A stretch of 64,000 bases of DNA from Neochlamydia sp. S13 (GTDB taxonomy: Bacteria; Chlamydiota; Chlamydiia; Chlamydiales; Parachlamydiaceae), in contig NZ_AP017977.1 in NCBI RefSeq assembly GCF_000648235.2, positions 2,480,001 to 2,544,000 of the forward strand, in the 5' to 3' direction. The position numbers and the translations under genes were made by a program. The notes beneath the pieces were generated by a model, which made no database searches, had not been told where the DNA came from, and was given only the letters and a program-made list of their open reading frames with translations. This document shows, one piece after another, positions 45,628 to 56,205 of this stretch (its first letter is position 1; each line of letters opens with the position of its first letter).

Positions 45628-46467
45628 ATGAATGATATGAAGCTTTTTCCATGTTTTGCTTTACATGTTAAAAATGAAACCTCTTTAGATGAAGCATGGG
45701 AATCGTTGCAAGAGGCAGGCTTAACCCCTCTTTATATGGAAGAAGATTTTAAAGCTTTTCCTCGTATTTATATTTTGGCTGAAAATGAGCCGACAGTTAA
45801 GTCTTTACTGAACCTTTTCCCTTTCATTCAATTTGCTGAGCCTAGTGAGCTAGGAGAAATTGATTGGCAATCACAATGGGAAGCCTATGGTCTTAATTTT
45901 TATGACGGCTGCGTGCATATTGATTTACCGTATGCCTGCTCTTCTTACGGGAAGCAGCTTAAACTTATTCCGGGAGCTGGCTTTGGGGACCTTTCTCATC
46001 CTACTACCCGATTAATAGTGGATATGTTAAATGATAATGTATGGGGGAAAGAGGTCGTAGATATTGGCTGCGGCAGTGGGGTATTAGCTTTATGTTCAGT
46101 CGCTTTAGGGGCAAAACATGTGTATGCTCTGGATATTGATCCTAAGGCTTTAAAGCATTCCCGAGAAAATGCTCTGCTAAATAAGATGCAGGATAAGGTA
46201 ACCATTAGCCTCCCTCAGGATTTTATAATCTCTTCTCTCTCTGCACCGCCTGTAATCTTAATGAATATGATTATGGCTGAGCAGCAGAATGCTTGGGAGG
46301 CATTAAAATGTCTCCATGGTCACCATGATATTTGCCTAGTATCAGGTATCTTATCTGAGCAAAAGCATGATTACCTTCATTTAGCCCAAGCTTGGGGGTG
46401 GAAAGTGCTTAAAGAGCAGGAGGAACAAGGGTGGGTAAGTCTACAATTTGAAATTCGCAAGCCTTAA
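45628..46467 (+). CDS. prmA: PrmA-like methyltransferase (ribosomal protein L11)
   Basis: This 279-residue protein has an N-terminal sensor-like domain and a C-terminal SAM-dependent methyltransferase with IPGAGFGDLSHPTTRL (the PrmA GxGFG..HxTT signature) and motif I VVDIGCGSGVLAL near 142, then ALDIDPKAL. PrmA trimethylates ribosomal protein L11. The usual NxxM/L...LL region is altered (ILMNMIMAEQQNA), so another protein substrate is possible. An alternative ATG lies three codons in. Confidence 0.85.
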   Translation: MNDMKLFPCFALHVKNETSLDEAWESLQEAGLTPLYMEEDFKAFPRIYILAENEPTVKSLLNLFPFIQFAEPSELGEIDWQSQWEAYGLNFYDGCVHIDLPYACSSYGKQLKLIPGAGFGDLSHPTTRLIVDMLNDNVWGKEVVDIGCGSGVLALCSVALGAKHVYALDIDPKALKHSRENALLNKMQDKVTISLPQDFIISSLSAPPVILMNMIMAEQQNAWEALKCLHGHHDICLVSGILSEQKHDYLHLAQAWGWKVLKEQEEQGWVSLQFEIRKP

Positions 46468-46830
46468 CTTTTATCTTAGGAGAATCCAGCTTTATTTCCT
46501 TTGAAGCATTCTCTAAAAAGCTCTCATTTAAATCTAGCGGCTCAATTAGCTATCATATTCCTACAGGAAGGAGAGGTGGGAGGGTTGTTATTAAATTAAA
46601 GCTTTTAACTAATAAAATTGTCTTGTTTCTTCCGGGAAAAAAGAAATTTGTTAGAGTTGTAATTGTAGGCTGTAGAGCCGGATTAAATTTTTAAAAGAGT
46701 TTAGGCTTTAAAAGCTCAAACTTTGGAGGCTAAAGCCTTTTATAGGTTTTTCTTAGTATTCTCTAAAAATTAGATACCTAGAAAAAGATCGTAATGTTTT
46801 ACAAAAAAGTTGCCGACCCTATCGGAGAAT
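46468..46830. other. Intergenic region after prmA
   Basis: AT-rich with no gene recognised. A small GAGGCT-AA-AGCCTT hairpin near 46727 is too short to interpret. Confidence 0.25.
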
Positions 46831-46890
46831 GCGAAGAGCTTTCAGTAGAGGCCCCTAGGAGGGTTTTAAGTGAATAAGCTCTTTTTTTAT
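46831..46890. terminator. Possible terminator between convergent prmA and fmdB-like genes
   Basis: AAGAGCTT and AAGCTCTT form an 8-bp stem around a long loop that includes CCCCTAGGAGGG, followed by seven T on the plus strand. The large loop makes it uncertain. Confidence 0.4.
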
Positions 46891-47141
46891 TCGCATTTAT
46901 TTTTGCCGCAGGCGCAGTTATCTGGGCCAGAAGCTTTTTCTTCCCCAGAAGAGGCGCCTTTTCCGTAATCGTTAATGTAAAATCCTTTTCCTTTGAATGC
47001 TAATCCAATTCCTCCTCCTGGGCCCCTTTGCAAGGTAGGCTTTCCACAAGATAGGCATATTTTTATGGGTTCTTCGCTAATCTTTTGAAAAGTTTCATGA
47101 TTAGCATTACAACTTGTACAATGATAGGCATAGGTAGGCAT
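46887..47141 (-). CDS. FmdB-family zinc ribbon protein
   Basis: This 84-residue protein starts MPTYAYHC with GGAG upstream; an upstream in-frame extension to 47174 has no RBS. Two CxxC pairs (C8/C11 and C29/C32) form the zinc ribbon of the FmdB family. GLAFKGKGFYINDYGKG is also typical. The C-terminus carries further cysteines (CACGKNKCE). Its role is unknown; members are small regulators or assembly factors. It lies downstream of groEL beyond a hairpin. Confidence 0.9.
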   Translation of the reverse strand: MPTYAYHCTSCNANHETFQKISEEPIKICLSCGKPTLQRGPGGGIGLAFKGKGFYINDYGKGASSGEEKASGPDNCACGKNKCE

Positions 47142-47160
47142 AATTACTCCATGAAATAAT

Positions 47161-47187
47161 CCGGAAGCCAACATTGCTGACTTCCGG
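47161..47187 (-). terminator. Hairpin after groEL
   Basis: CCGGAAG (47161-47167) and CTTCCGG (47181-47187) form a 7-bp GC-rich stem with a 13-nt loop. On the minus strand it follows groEL and runs into ATTATTT, so it is probably the groESL terminator. It lies just ahead of the fmdB-like start. Confidence 0.55.
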
Positions 47188-47215
47188 TTAGGTTAAGACT
47201 TTTTAGCTGGTATTT

Positions 47216-48913
<1,698 letters not shown>

Positions 48914-48919
48914 TCACAG

Positions 48920-49213
48920 TTAAGCAAGAACACCAAGTATATCATCTTCAGACATGATTAGAAGCTCATCTTCTTCATCACTATTTTTGATCTCAGTCCC
49001 AGCATATGAGCTGAATAAAATGCGATCACCCACTTGTACATTAAGGGGCTCTCTTTGTCCTTCATCGTTTAATTTACCAGGACCGACAGCTACAATCACT
49101 CCTTCTTTTGGTTTTTCTTGTGCTGAGTCTGGCAGTAGGATACCACCTTTGGTAGGCTGAGGTTTGGAACGTTTAATTAAAACGCGATTACCAAGAGGTT
49201 TTATTTTTGTCAT
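48920..49213 (-). CDS. groES: 10 kDa cochaperonin GroES
   Basis: GroES caps the GroEL cavity. The 97 residues begin MTKIKPLGNRVLIKR, and the mobile loop is PTKGGILLPDSAQEKPKEG. I chose ATG 49213, with AGGAGC upstream; an in-frame start at 49285 lies at the -35 box and is not real. It is the first gene of the groES-groEL operon. Confidence 0.96.
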   Translation of the reverse strand: MTKIKPLGNRVLIKRSKPQPTKGGILLPDSAQEKPKEGVIVAVGPGKLNDEGQREPLNVQVGDRILFSSYAGTEIKNSDEEDELLIMSEDDILGVLA

Positions 49214-49256
49214 AGCACAGTGCTCCTGTTTAGAAAAATTGTTTAGGGAGATACGG

Positions 49257-49285
49257 ATTCTAGGTTTTAGTGTAATTTTTGTCAA
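49257..49285 (-). promoter_or_regulatory. groESL promoter
   Basis: On the minus strand TTGACA (49280-49285) and TAGAAT (49257-49262) are separated by exactly 17 bp, a near-consensus housekeeping promoter about 45 bp upstream of the groES ATG. Confidence 0.8.
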
Positions 49286-49302
49286 TAGAAGGATAAAGGT
49301 TT

Positions 49303-49329
49303 TTAGCAGTTTGTTTATGAGAGTGCTAA
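49303..49329 (-). promoter_or_regulatory. Degenerate CIRCE operator
   Basis: On the plus strand it reads TTAGCAGTT, 9 bases, GAGTGCTAA. The consensus HrcA-binding CIRCE element is TTAGCACTC-N9-GAGTGCTAA, so the right half is perfect and the left has two changes. It lies just upstream of the groESL -35 box, not over the start site as is usual. Its right half overlaps the stop codon (49326-49328) of the upstream NamZ-like gene. Confidence 0.7.
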
Positions 49330-50585
49330 TCTTCTGCGTAGGAAGGAATTAAATATTTTTTTCTTTGATGGGCAAATGCTTCTCTTTCTTTTTCATGAAG
49401 GCTACGCAACTTCCAGACAATATTTTTTTCTTCTTTTATAATCTGATAAACTTTGTCTGTCCCATTAACTTTACAAAACATTGCCTTACGATCCTGTGAA
49501 TTAGCTAAAGCTTCTTTAAATTCTTTTGGATAGAGGCTTTTAAGGATTCCAATAAGTAGATATTGAGTGCTTACAGGCTTATATATTAAATGGTTAGTTA
49601 TAATAATGATGACACCTTTACACTCCTCATTAGCAAACCTTCCATAGAAAGGACGGTAGTAAAAAGGTTCAAAGTAAACGCCTGGAAATTTTTGGCTATT
49701 GAGGTGATGAGCAAAGATCTTAGCATCAATCCAGGGAGCTCCCAGGACTTTAAAAGGAAGGGTATAGCCTATGCCAGTATTTACTATTTGTAATTCTCCT
49801 AAGATGCCTGTCACAGGATAGTAATAAGCCGTGGTGGCTTCAGGAATATAAGGACTGGTAGGAATCCACGGAAGGCCTGTGTCTTGAAAAGTCATGTTCC
49901 TATGCCATCCTCGCATAGGAATGACTTCAAGCTGACAACCTACTTTGGATTGATCATTAAAATAGCGCGCCAGTTCACCGACTGTCATTCCATGGCAATA
50001 AGGAACATTAATGTAGCCTACTATCGAGCGCCATTTCTCTTCTAGCAAAGGACCATCAATCACCCTACCATTAATAGGATTAGGACGATCAAGAACAATG
50101 ACAGGGATTTGACGTTTTGCTGCCTCCTCCATTACGTAAAATAAGGTGGTGATATAAGTATAAGAGCGTGACCCAATATCCTGAATATCGTAAAGAAGTA
50201 GGTCTAGCTGGGCGAGCATTTTATCTGTTGGGCGACGCGTGGCACCGTGCAGGCTAAAAATAGGAATACCAGCAGAGTCCTTTTCATCTTTTATAAATTC
50301 AGCGGCATGGGCAGAACCTGTGATCCCATGTTCGGGAGCAAAAAGAGCAGCAAGAATAAAATCGTATTGCTTGGCATGAGATTGGAGCAAAGAAGCAGTG
50401 GATTTCATTTGGCTGTTGACAGCAGTATGGTTAGTAATTAACCCAATTCTTTTGTTTTTAAGTAGGTGAACGTAATCTTTTGTAAATAAAAGATCTGCAC
50501 CAACCTGAACTTGCGGAGTCGGAGCTGCTTGTAAATAATTAACTAAAAAATTAACAAAGATAATCAAGGAGAGAAAATAGCGCAT
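49326..50585 (-). CDS. Exported DUF1343/NamZ-like exo-beta-N-acetylmuramidase
   Basis: This 419-residue protein has a signal peptide (residues 1-20, LSLIIFVNFLVNYLQAAP). DUF1343 hallmarks follow: RIGLITNHTAVNS, LFAPEHGITG near 85, DIQDIGSRSYTYI, VLDRPNPING near 153 and NVPYCHGMTVGELA. B. subtilis NamZ of this family removes N-acetylmuramic acid from peptidoglycan fragments. In a chlamydial relative with little or modified peptidoglycan it may take part in recycling or in trimming of cell-division rings. It is upstream of groESL in the same direction and probably has its own transcript. Confidence 0.85.
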   Translation of the reverse strand: MRYFLSLIIFVNFLVNYLQAAPTPQVQVGADLLFTKDYVHLLKNKRIGLITNHTAVNSQMKSTASLLQSHAKQYDFILAALFAPEHGITGSAHAAEFIKDEKDSAGIPIFSLHGATRRPTDKMLAQLDLLLYDIQDIGSRSYTYITTLFYVMEEAAKRQIPVIVLDRPNPINGRVIDGPLLEEKWRSIVGYINVPYCHGMTVGELARYFNDQSKVGCQLEVIPMRGWHRNMTFQDTGLPWIPTSPYIPEATTAYYYPVTGILGELQIVNTGIGYTLPFKVLGAPWIDAKIFAHHLNSQKFPGVYFEPFYYRPFYGRFANEECKGVIIIITNHLIYKPVSTQYLLIGILKSLYPKEFKEALANSQDRKAMFCKVNGTDKVYQIIKEEKNIVWKLRSLHEKEREAFAHQRKKYLIPSYAED

Positions 50586-51186
50586 ATTTAAGCAAGGATA
50601 TCTAAGGGTTTAAAAAAGGCAAGTGAAATAGAATATACAAAGTAAGCAATAAAAATCCTAAAAGTTTCTTTTCTACCTTTCCTAATGAAGGATACATGCA
50701 GGAGTATTAACTAAAATTCAGGGGCTCAAAAGCAGAACTTAATCAGAATTTATAAAGGGGATAAGAAAATCATTTTCATCTCGCTTTTGCTTTTTTTTTA
50801 AAGGTCATTTCTAAACTTATTCTTTTTTCAAAAACCCGGACGCTTAATCGTCTATTTGTGCTTAAGAATCAGCTTATTCTGCTGCCAATAAGCCTGAAGA
50901 GCTTTTTATCATTGATCTGATCATCTGAAATTTATCCCTATAATCTTTTCTAACACCACTGTTGGCCGCGTACACAAAATTTTCTTAGCCAATTAAAGAT
51001 CCTGAGTAGCTTTATGCTTTTAACCTAACAGGGCAATTAGATGGATGATGTTTAATGATTGTATATATAGATCATTATTATTTGATGCTAATATCTCTTT
51101 TATAGTATGCTTCTTAATAAGTAATTATTTAATAATTTCTCTGTGTGATTTTTTAACATTAATTTGAATGAAAAAGGAAAAAAGCG
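50586..51186. other. 600-bp divergent intergenic region
   Basis: AT-rich region between the NamZ-like and F-box genes. No gene, remnant or RNA was recognised; the part near 51050-51110 is rich in TA steps and might hold the promoter of the F-box gene. Confidence 0.3.
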
Positions 51187-52620
51187 ATGGGAGTAAATTT
51201 CAATCCTAGCTTTAATCACCTACCTACTGAGCTACAAGTAGCTATCTTTAGTTTATTGCCAGAAAAAGATTTAGGCATGGCTGCTTTAGTTAGTAAGCCA
51301 TGGAAGCAGCTAGCAGAAGACTCTTTTTTATGGAAAAAGCTATTTTTTCGTCGCTGGAGCAACCTTACCCAAATTAAAACTTCCCGCTTCGGCTGGAAAA
51401 AGATTTATAAGAAAAAGTATGTTCCTGGAAAGCTGCGCTCCTCTTTTTCTCCTGAATATTTTCATCATCAGATGCATAAGCTTCCTCTGACTGGCTCCCC
51501 AGAGATTTTAGAATTAAAGGTCAAGAAAGATCTAGCCTTTTTGAAAATGACAGCGGGGACAGCCCAGCTCTATAAACTGAACAGAAAGACAGGTAGGCTG
51601 ATTTTTGATAATTTAAAGGATAAGCATGCCCATCTAATCCATTGGAAAAGCAACCATCTTCACTTGCTTACTACCGAGGGCTATCTCTACCGTTGGAAAG
51701 ACAATGAGCCTAGAGCTAAGCAAGCCCTATGTTTCCTAGGAGCATTTGAGCAAGCCTATTTTGAGCAAAACTTTCTTCTTCTTCTTCTGCCTGAACGCAA
51801 AAAGATTAAGGTAATTAATATAGCAACAGCAGAGAGGCATGAGATAAAAACATCTTTTGCCTATCCCATTCTTTGCATGGACTGCCGTGATAATCAAGCC
51901 TTGATTCATTGTATAGATGGTTCACTTTACCTTCTTAAAGATTTAGGGGGATACTTTACCTCCTTACCTTCTGATCAGCTTATTTCTTTAGAAGGTAAGA
52001 TTATCGAATTACCCCTTAAAGAGCTATGCCTGTTTGATGATTCTCAAGTGATGATGTTATGGAACAATGGCTCTAAAAGAGAGTATCGAGTATGGAATAC
52101 AGAAAATGGATCCAAAATATATGAAGGAGAGCTTGAGCCTTTACCTTCAGATAAGTATCTCAAGAAAAAGCAAGTTAAGCTTACGGTTTGCGACTATAAT
52201 CAAAGCCAATTAGTGGTCGGGTTTAGCGATGGAACAATTGCCTGTTATGAGTCTGCTAATGGAAAATTTATAAGAGAGAAACTGATGACTTTTCGTGCTA
52301 TTAGATTTCTTCAGGTAGGCAAAGAGTACTGTATTACTGCGGCTAATCTAGACTTCTTCTTTGAAGTGCACCCACTTTCTTTTACCGATCTAGATGGGAA
52401 ACACCTCTATGTTAAGCGGCCAGGAGAACCTAAAGAGGTAATTGCCAAATTGAGAAGCTTTTATTCTAGTAAACGCAGCTTAGCCAGTTGTGATACCGAT
52501 GGCTGGCTAGAGCAATGGAATTTTGATGGAATCATCAGTCAGAAAAAGGGAAGTATTTCCCAAAGTAATGATAAGCATAAAGATACGCTTGTTTATCTTG
52601 CACCTTTCCTCTTCAGTTAG
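51187..52620 (+). CDS. F-box protein with beta-propeller-like domain
   Basis: This 477-residue protein has an F-box motif more canonical than that of the LRR family: FNHLPTELQVAIFSLLPEKDLGMAALVSKPWKQLAED (residues 8-46), then SFLWKKLFFRRW. The rest (about 95-470) is beta-rich with repeated blocks of 40-50 residues such as NQALIHCIDGSLYLLKDLG, QLVVGFSDGTIACYESANGKFI and RSLASCDTDGWLEQWNFDG. These look like WD40-type or PQQ-type propeller blades. F-box plus WD40 is a eukaryotic substrate-receptor layout. RBS AAAAGG..GCG precedes the ATG. A host-directed ubiquitin ligase adaptor is the inference. Confidence 0.8.
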   Translation: MGVNFNPSFNHLPTELQVAIFSLLPEKDLGMAALVSKPWKQLAEDSFLWKKLFFRRWSNLTQIKTSRFGWKKIYKKKYVPGKLRSSFSPEYFHHQMHKLPLTGSPEILELKVKKDLAFLKMTAGTAQLYKLNRKTGRLIFDNLKDKHAHLIHWKSNHLHLLTTEGYLYRWKDNEPRAKQALCFLGAFEQAYFEQNFLLLLLPERKKIKVINIATAERHEIKTSFAYPILCMDCRDNQALIHCIDGSLYLLKDLGGYFTSLPSDQLISLEGKIIELPLKELCLFDDSQVMMLWNNGSKREYRVWNTENGSKIYEGELEPLPSDKYLKKKQVKLTVCDYNQSQLVVGFSDGTIACYESANGKFIREKLMTFRAIRFLQVGKEYCITAANLDFFFEVHPLSFTDLDGKHLYVKRPGEPKEVIAKLRSFYSSKRSLASCDTDGWLEQWNFDGIISQKKGSISQSNDKHKDTLVYLAPFLFS

Positions 52621-52858
52621 GATGTTAGAGGCCTAAGGCGTTTGATCAAAAACATTTGCAAGGCAGGAAAATTTGTTTCTTCCTCAGGAATATTCCTTAT
52701 CTGTTTCGTTAGCTGCTAGGTGGCTTTAAATTGTAATTCAACTCTTAAATTTTTAAGCTTTTCCTCATATCCTCGAATAGCCGCTGGCACTTCCTTTTTT
52801 GCTGTCTTATATGAGATGCTAGCTTTTTCAGCAAGAAAAGGACAAGGAGCAAGAGATT
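52621..52858. other. Flank of the IS982 insertion, possible gene debris
   Basis: The minus strand reads AEKASISYKTAKKEVPA and then EKLKNLRVELQFKAT before a stop, which suggests the remains of a gene. I cannot assign it. It may belong to the element that the IS982 copy interrupts. Confidence 0.3.
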
Positions 52859-53936
52859 AACGCGAGTTATCGGATAAGAAAACAATTTAAAGCTGCTTCA
52901 AATCATGCCTTAAACTGTAAGCCAACTCATTAACTTTTGTTTTTCCGCAGAAGTAAATTGAATGCAGGGCTTACAGGGTTCATAAGCATAGGCCGCTATT
53001 CCGCTGATTAGATTGACAAAAAAATCCCAAGGGCTGCGATGTCGAGGATGTTCGATTTGACAAGAGTTTTCCAATTTATTGTTAACGCTTTCAATGATGC
53101 CTCGCTTTCTTAATAAAATCCTATCTACCAGTGACATTAGCTTGTTTTTTATATTTTTTCTAAGCCTAGTAATAATTTCTAAGCCCTTGTCGTAGAGCTT
53201 GATAGGTAACTGATGTGATATATATCACTTGTCGGCAAACATTTTGCCAAAAATGTTCTTAGAAAGATCAGAGACAGGGACTTGGGTCTCCACATTTCCT
53301 GGGATTAACATATAAGCAAGGATTTCTCCTTTATCATTAATAATTAAATGTAATTTGAATCCATAAAAGTACCCTGTAGAAGTTTTTCCCCTTTTTGCTA
53401 TTTTTTTAAAAACTAGGATGGGAGTGGATGCGACGGGTGTGGCATACTGCTAATAGAGTGGAATCAATGAAAGAAATGCCTGTACACTCTCCTAAACAAG
53501 CTTGTGAATAAACAAAAAGAGAAAACAAGCATGTTTTCATTAGAGTGAGGAACTTATTATAGGAAAGAACATGAGGAAAATATTTCTGCAGCGAGGGAAT
53601 GACCTGTCGCATAGAGTAATCTTTAAACGTTGTGTAGTCACTTTTATGAAACATGATGGCAATAATCATCGCTTCACTTAATGATAATTTTGACCCTCTA
53701 TTTCTTTTATTGCTTTTCCAATGAGTGGTTTTAAGTGGCTTTCAACCCATGTTGTGTGTCATTTAACCTCAAATTGTTTACAAAAATCATCTACACCGCA
53801 AAAAATGTGGATTAATAAGTGGATATCTTTTTTCAATCATTTTGACCTTCCATGCTTTAAGCTTTTTTAGTACAAAATATTTTTAAAACATGTGAAGGTC
53901 TTTTTTCAACTATTTCCTTATCCGATAACTCGCGTT
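52859..53936 (-). mobile_element. IS982-family element, full length but inactive
   Basis: 20-bp terminal inverted repeats (AACGCGAGTTATCGG.. at 52859-52878 and its complement at 53917-53936) flank the element, with a GATT target duplication at 52855-52858 and 53937-53940. The transposase inside is broken. This is the most complete of three copies in the window. Confidence 0.85.
52910..53800 (-). pseudogene. IS982 transposase pseudogene
   Basis: On the minus strand the pieces read in order: VDDFCKQFEVK then stop, FHKSDYTTFKDYSMRQVIPSL, GISFIDSTLLAVCHTRRI, KIAKRGKTSTGYFYGFKLHLIIND, ADK-stop-YISHQL, and IIESVNNKLENSCQIEHPRHRSPWDFFVNL. The D..D..E catalytic layout of IS982 DDE transposases is recognisable, but there are in-frame stops and at least one frameshift. 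Confidence 0.8.
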
Positions 53937-53940
53937 GATT

Positions 53941-54035
53941 AACTTTTCTAATCTATTTACCCCCGCTTTTAAATGCGCATTTTCGGCTCTTAGCTCTGCA
54001 TTCTCTGCAAATAGCTGCTCATATGAAGATTGCAT
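53941..54035 (-). pseudogene. IS66-like transposase N-terminal remnant
   Basis: On the minus strand ATG 54035 opens a leucine/glutamate coiled coil (MQSSYEQLFAENAELRAEN, then HLKAGVNRLEKLI) like the start of IS66 TnpC transposases. It is interrupted by the IS982 insertion at the GATT duplication. It may be another coiled-coil gene. Confidence 0.45.
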
Positions 54036-54201
54036 ACTATTCAATATATGATTAAGTAAATATAAACTCTAGAATTTGTCTTACTTATCAGAAAATAATT
54101 GATAACCCCCGTGGCCGCTTACCTCTATATCCTTAAAACCTTCTGAGTATATTATTTTGTCTTTTCAATGCTATAGATGGTAAAGATAATTAGCTTTTCA
54201 G

Positions 54202-54400
54202 TTACATCCTAAAGCGCTGCTTAACTTCATCTGAGATGTTCTCCAGCGGATTTCCGTTTAACTTAAGATCTAACCGTTCAGATAGCTGCTCCATCTGTGT
54301 CGGAAGGGAGGTAAGCTGGTTGTTCTCTAAGTTAAGGAATTGCAGCTGAGAAAACTGACCTATCTCTGCAGGAAGACTGGTGAGATGGTTATGATTTAAG
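54202..54400 (-). pseudogene. Truncated LRR gene remnant
   Basis: On the minus strand the last LRR units and terminal cap of an F-box/LRR gene are preserved: [50 protein letters not shown], then TAA at 54202-54204. It starts at the same junction (AAGTAATCCGC then LRR) as the remnant at 4928, directly after the 3' flank of an intact LRR gene. Confidence 0.75.
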
Positions 54401-54486
54401 TGCGGATTACTTGTTTAAAGATGAGATGGCTAAAAATTTTTTATTTCATTTTAGCCACTCCGATTTAAGAAGTACTTACGGCCATT
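54401..54486 (-). other. Conserved 3' flank of F-box/LRR gene
   Basis: On the minus strand this repeats the flank found after the plus-strand genes, including the GCTAAAA/TTTTAGC inverted repeat, and ends at AAGTAATCCGC. Confidence 0.5.
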
Positions 54487-56106
54487 CTACAATTGAAAAC
54501 GCTGCCTTATTTTCTCGGCGATATCTTTCAAAGGATTTTCCGCTAATTCAAGCGTTTGCAGCTTAGACAGCCGCCCAATTTCTGCAGGCAGGCTGGTGAG
54601 CTGGTTGTGATTTAAGTAAAGCCGTTGCAGCTGAGGTAGCTGTCCGATTTCTGCGGGAAGGTTGATGAGCTGGTTTTGATTTAAGTTAAGCGCTCGCAGC
54701 TGAGACAATCGCCCGATTTCTGTAGGCAGACTGGTGAGCTGGTTTTGTTTTAATTCAAGCTTGGTAAGCTGAGACAATCGCCCGATTTCTGTAGGCAGAC
54801 TGGTGAGCTGGTTTTGTTTTAATTCAAGCTTGGTAAGCTGAGACAAGTGCTCGATTTCTGCAGGAAGGCTGGTGAGCTGGTTTTGATTTAAGTTAAACGC
54901 TCGCAGCTGAGACAGCTGCCCGATTTCTGCAGGAAGGCTGGTAAGCTGGTTGTTGTTTAAGTAAAGCTCTTGCAGCTCAGACAGTTGCCCGATTTCTCTA
55001 GGAAGGCTGGTGAATTGGTTTTGATTTAAGTAAAGCCCTTGCAGCTCAGACAGCTGCTCGATTTCTGCAGGAAGGCTGATGAGCTGGTTTTGATGTAAGT
55101 AAAGCGTTTGCAGCTGAGACAGCTGCCCGATTTCTGCAGGCAGAGCGGTGAGATGGTTTTGATGTAAGTAAAGCGTTTGCAGCTGAGACAGCTGCCTGAT
55201 TTCTGCAGGAAGGTTGGTGAGCTGGTTTTGATTTGAGTAAAGCTCTTGCAGCTGAGACAATTGACCTATTTCTGCAGGAAGGCTGGTGAGCTGGTTTTGG
55301 CTTAAATCAAGCGTTTGCAGCTGAGACAATTGGCCGATTTCTGCTGGCAGAGCGGTGAGATGGTTTTGGCTTAATTGAAGCCATTGTAGCTGAGACAGTT
55401 GACCGATTTCTGCAGGCAGAGCGGTGAGATGGTTTTGGCTTAATTGAAGCCATTGTAGCTGAGACAGTTGCCAAATTTCTGCAGGCAGAGCGGTGAGATG
55501 GTTTTGATTTAAGTTAAGCTCTTGCAGCTGAGATAACTGGCCTATTTCTGGGGGTAAGTAAGTCAAGCCTGCTTTAGATAAATTTAAAACCAGGATGTTT
55601 TTGCAATTTTCTTCAATCCAATTTCTAAGAAGCTCTCCTTTTTTTCCTAGAGGCAAGTGCTTAATTTCTTCTCGGCTCAAGTATTCTTCCCCACCAGGAA
55701 GTTTTTTCCAAAGTAAAAGGCGATTAATATTTAAGAGATAAGAAGAGTAATTAGCCAGCGTTAAGCCTATTTTTTCTTCTGTTTTCCCTTTAAATTCTAA
55801 AGGAGAAATAGATTTAGCTAAGGTAAAAACTTGTTTAAAAACTTGATAAACTTTTTCAGTAGAGGTAAGTCCAGGATTGAGTTGATAAACTTTAGCTAAC
55901 ATAAGAGTTCGCTGGCTATTGGCATTCCCCCTGCGGAAATGAAGCTGGGCTATTTTCTTATAAAGGGAAGGCATCACTTCAGAAGCCAGCAGATAATGCC
56001 ATCTTTTACAGACGCTAAATAAGGAAGGAACTGCGCAAGCCTCTAAGATAGGAAGCAGCAATTCATTAGGCAAGCTTTCAATAGATGTCGAGGAGAGAGG
56101 ATGCAT
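54487..56106 (-). CDS. F-box and leucine-rich-repeat protein
   Basis: This 539-residue protein has the F-box-like N-terminus (residues 8-50) and the [23 protein letters not shown] linker type. The LRR domain has a cap, fourteen full 23-residue units and the terminal EKIRQRFQL cap. Units 11 and 12 are identical even at DNA level (69 bp, about 54710-54848), and units 2 and 3 are also identical in protein, which points to recent unit duplication. One unit has lost a conserved leucine (LYSNQNQL). AGGAAATAAA precedes the ATG. Confidence 0.87.
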   Translation of the reverse strand: MHPLSSTSIESLPNELLLPILEACAVPSLFSVCKRWHYLLASEVMPSLYKKIAQLHFRRGNANSQRTLMLAKVYQLNPGLTSTEKVYQVFKQVFTLAKSISPLEFKGKTEEKIGLTLANYSSYLLNINRLLLWKKLPGGEEYLSREEIKHLPLGKKGELLRNWIEENCKNILVLNLSKAGLTYLPPEIGQLSQLQELNLNQNHLTALPAEIWQLSQLQWLQLSQNHLTALPAEIGQLSQLQWLQLSQNHLTALPAEIGQLSQLQTLDLSQNQLTSLPAEIGQLSQLQELYSNQNQLTNLPAEIRQLSQLQTLYLHQNHLTALPAEIGQLSQLQTLYLHQNQLISLPAEIEQLSELQGLYLNQNQFTSLPREIGQLSELQELYLNNNQLTSLPAEIGQLSQLRAFNLNQNQLTSLPAEIEHLSQLTKLELKQNQLTSLPTEIGRLSQLTKLELKQNQLTSLPTEIGRLSQLRALNLNQNQLINLPAEIGQLPQLQRLYLNHNQLTSLPAEIGRLSKLQTLELAENPLKDIAEKIRQRFQL

Positions 56107-56157
56107 TTTATTTCCTTGGGTAGTGATAACTTTTCAGCATTTTTATTTTTTAAAGGC

Positions 56158-56186
56158 AATATAAATAAATTAAAAAAGCAAGTCAA
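56158..56186 (-). promoter_or_regulatory. Promoter of the F-box/LRR gene at 54487
   Basis: On the minus strand TTGACT (56181-56186) and TATATT (56158-56163) are separated by 17 bp. It is the same block as upstream of the plus-strand genes and starts only about 20 bp after the stop of the next LRR gene. Confidence 0.65.
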
Positions 56187-56205
56187 ACGAATTCGTATGA
56201 AAACG

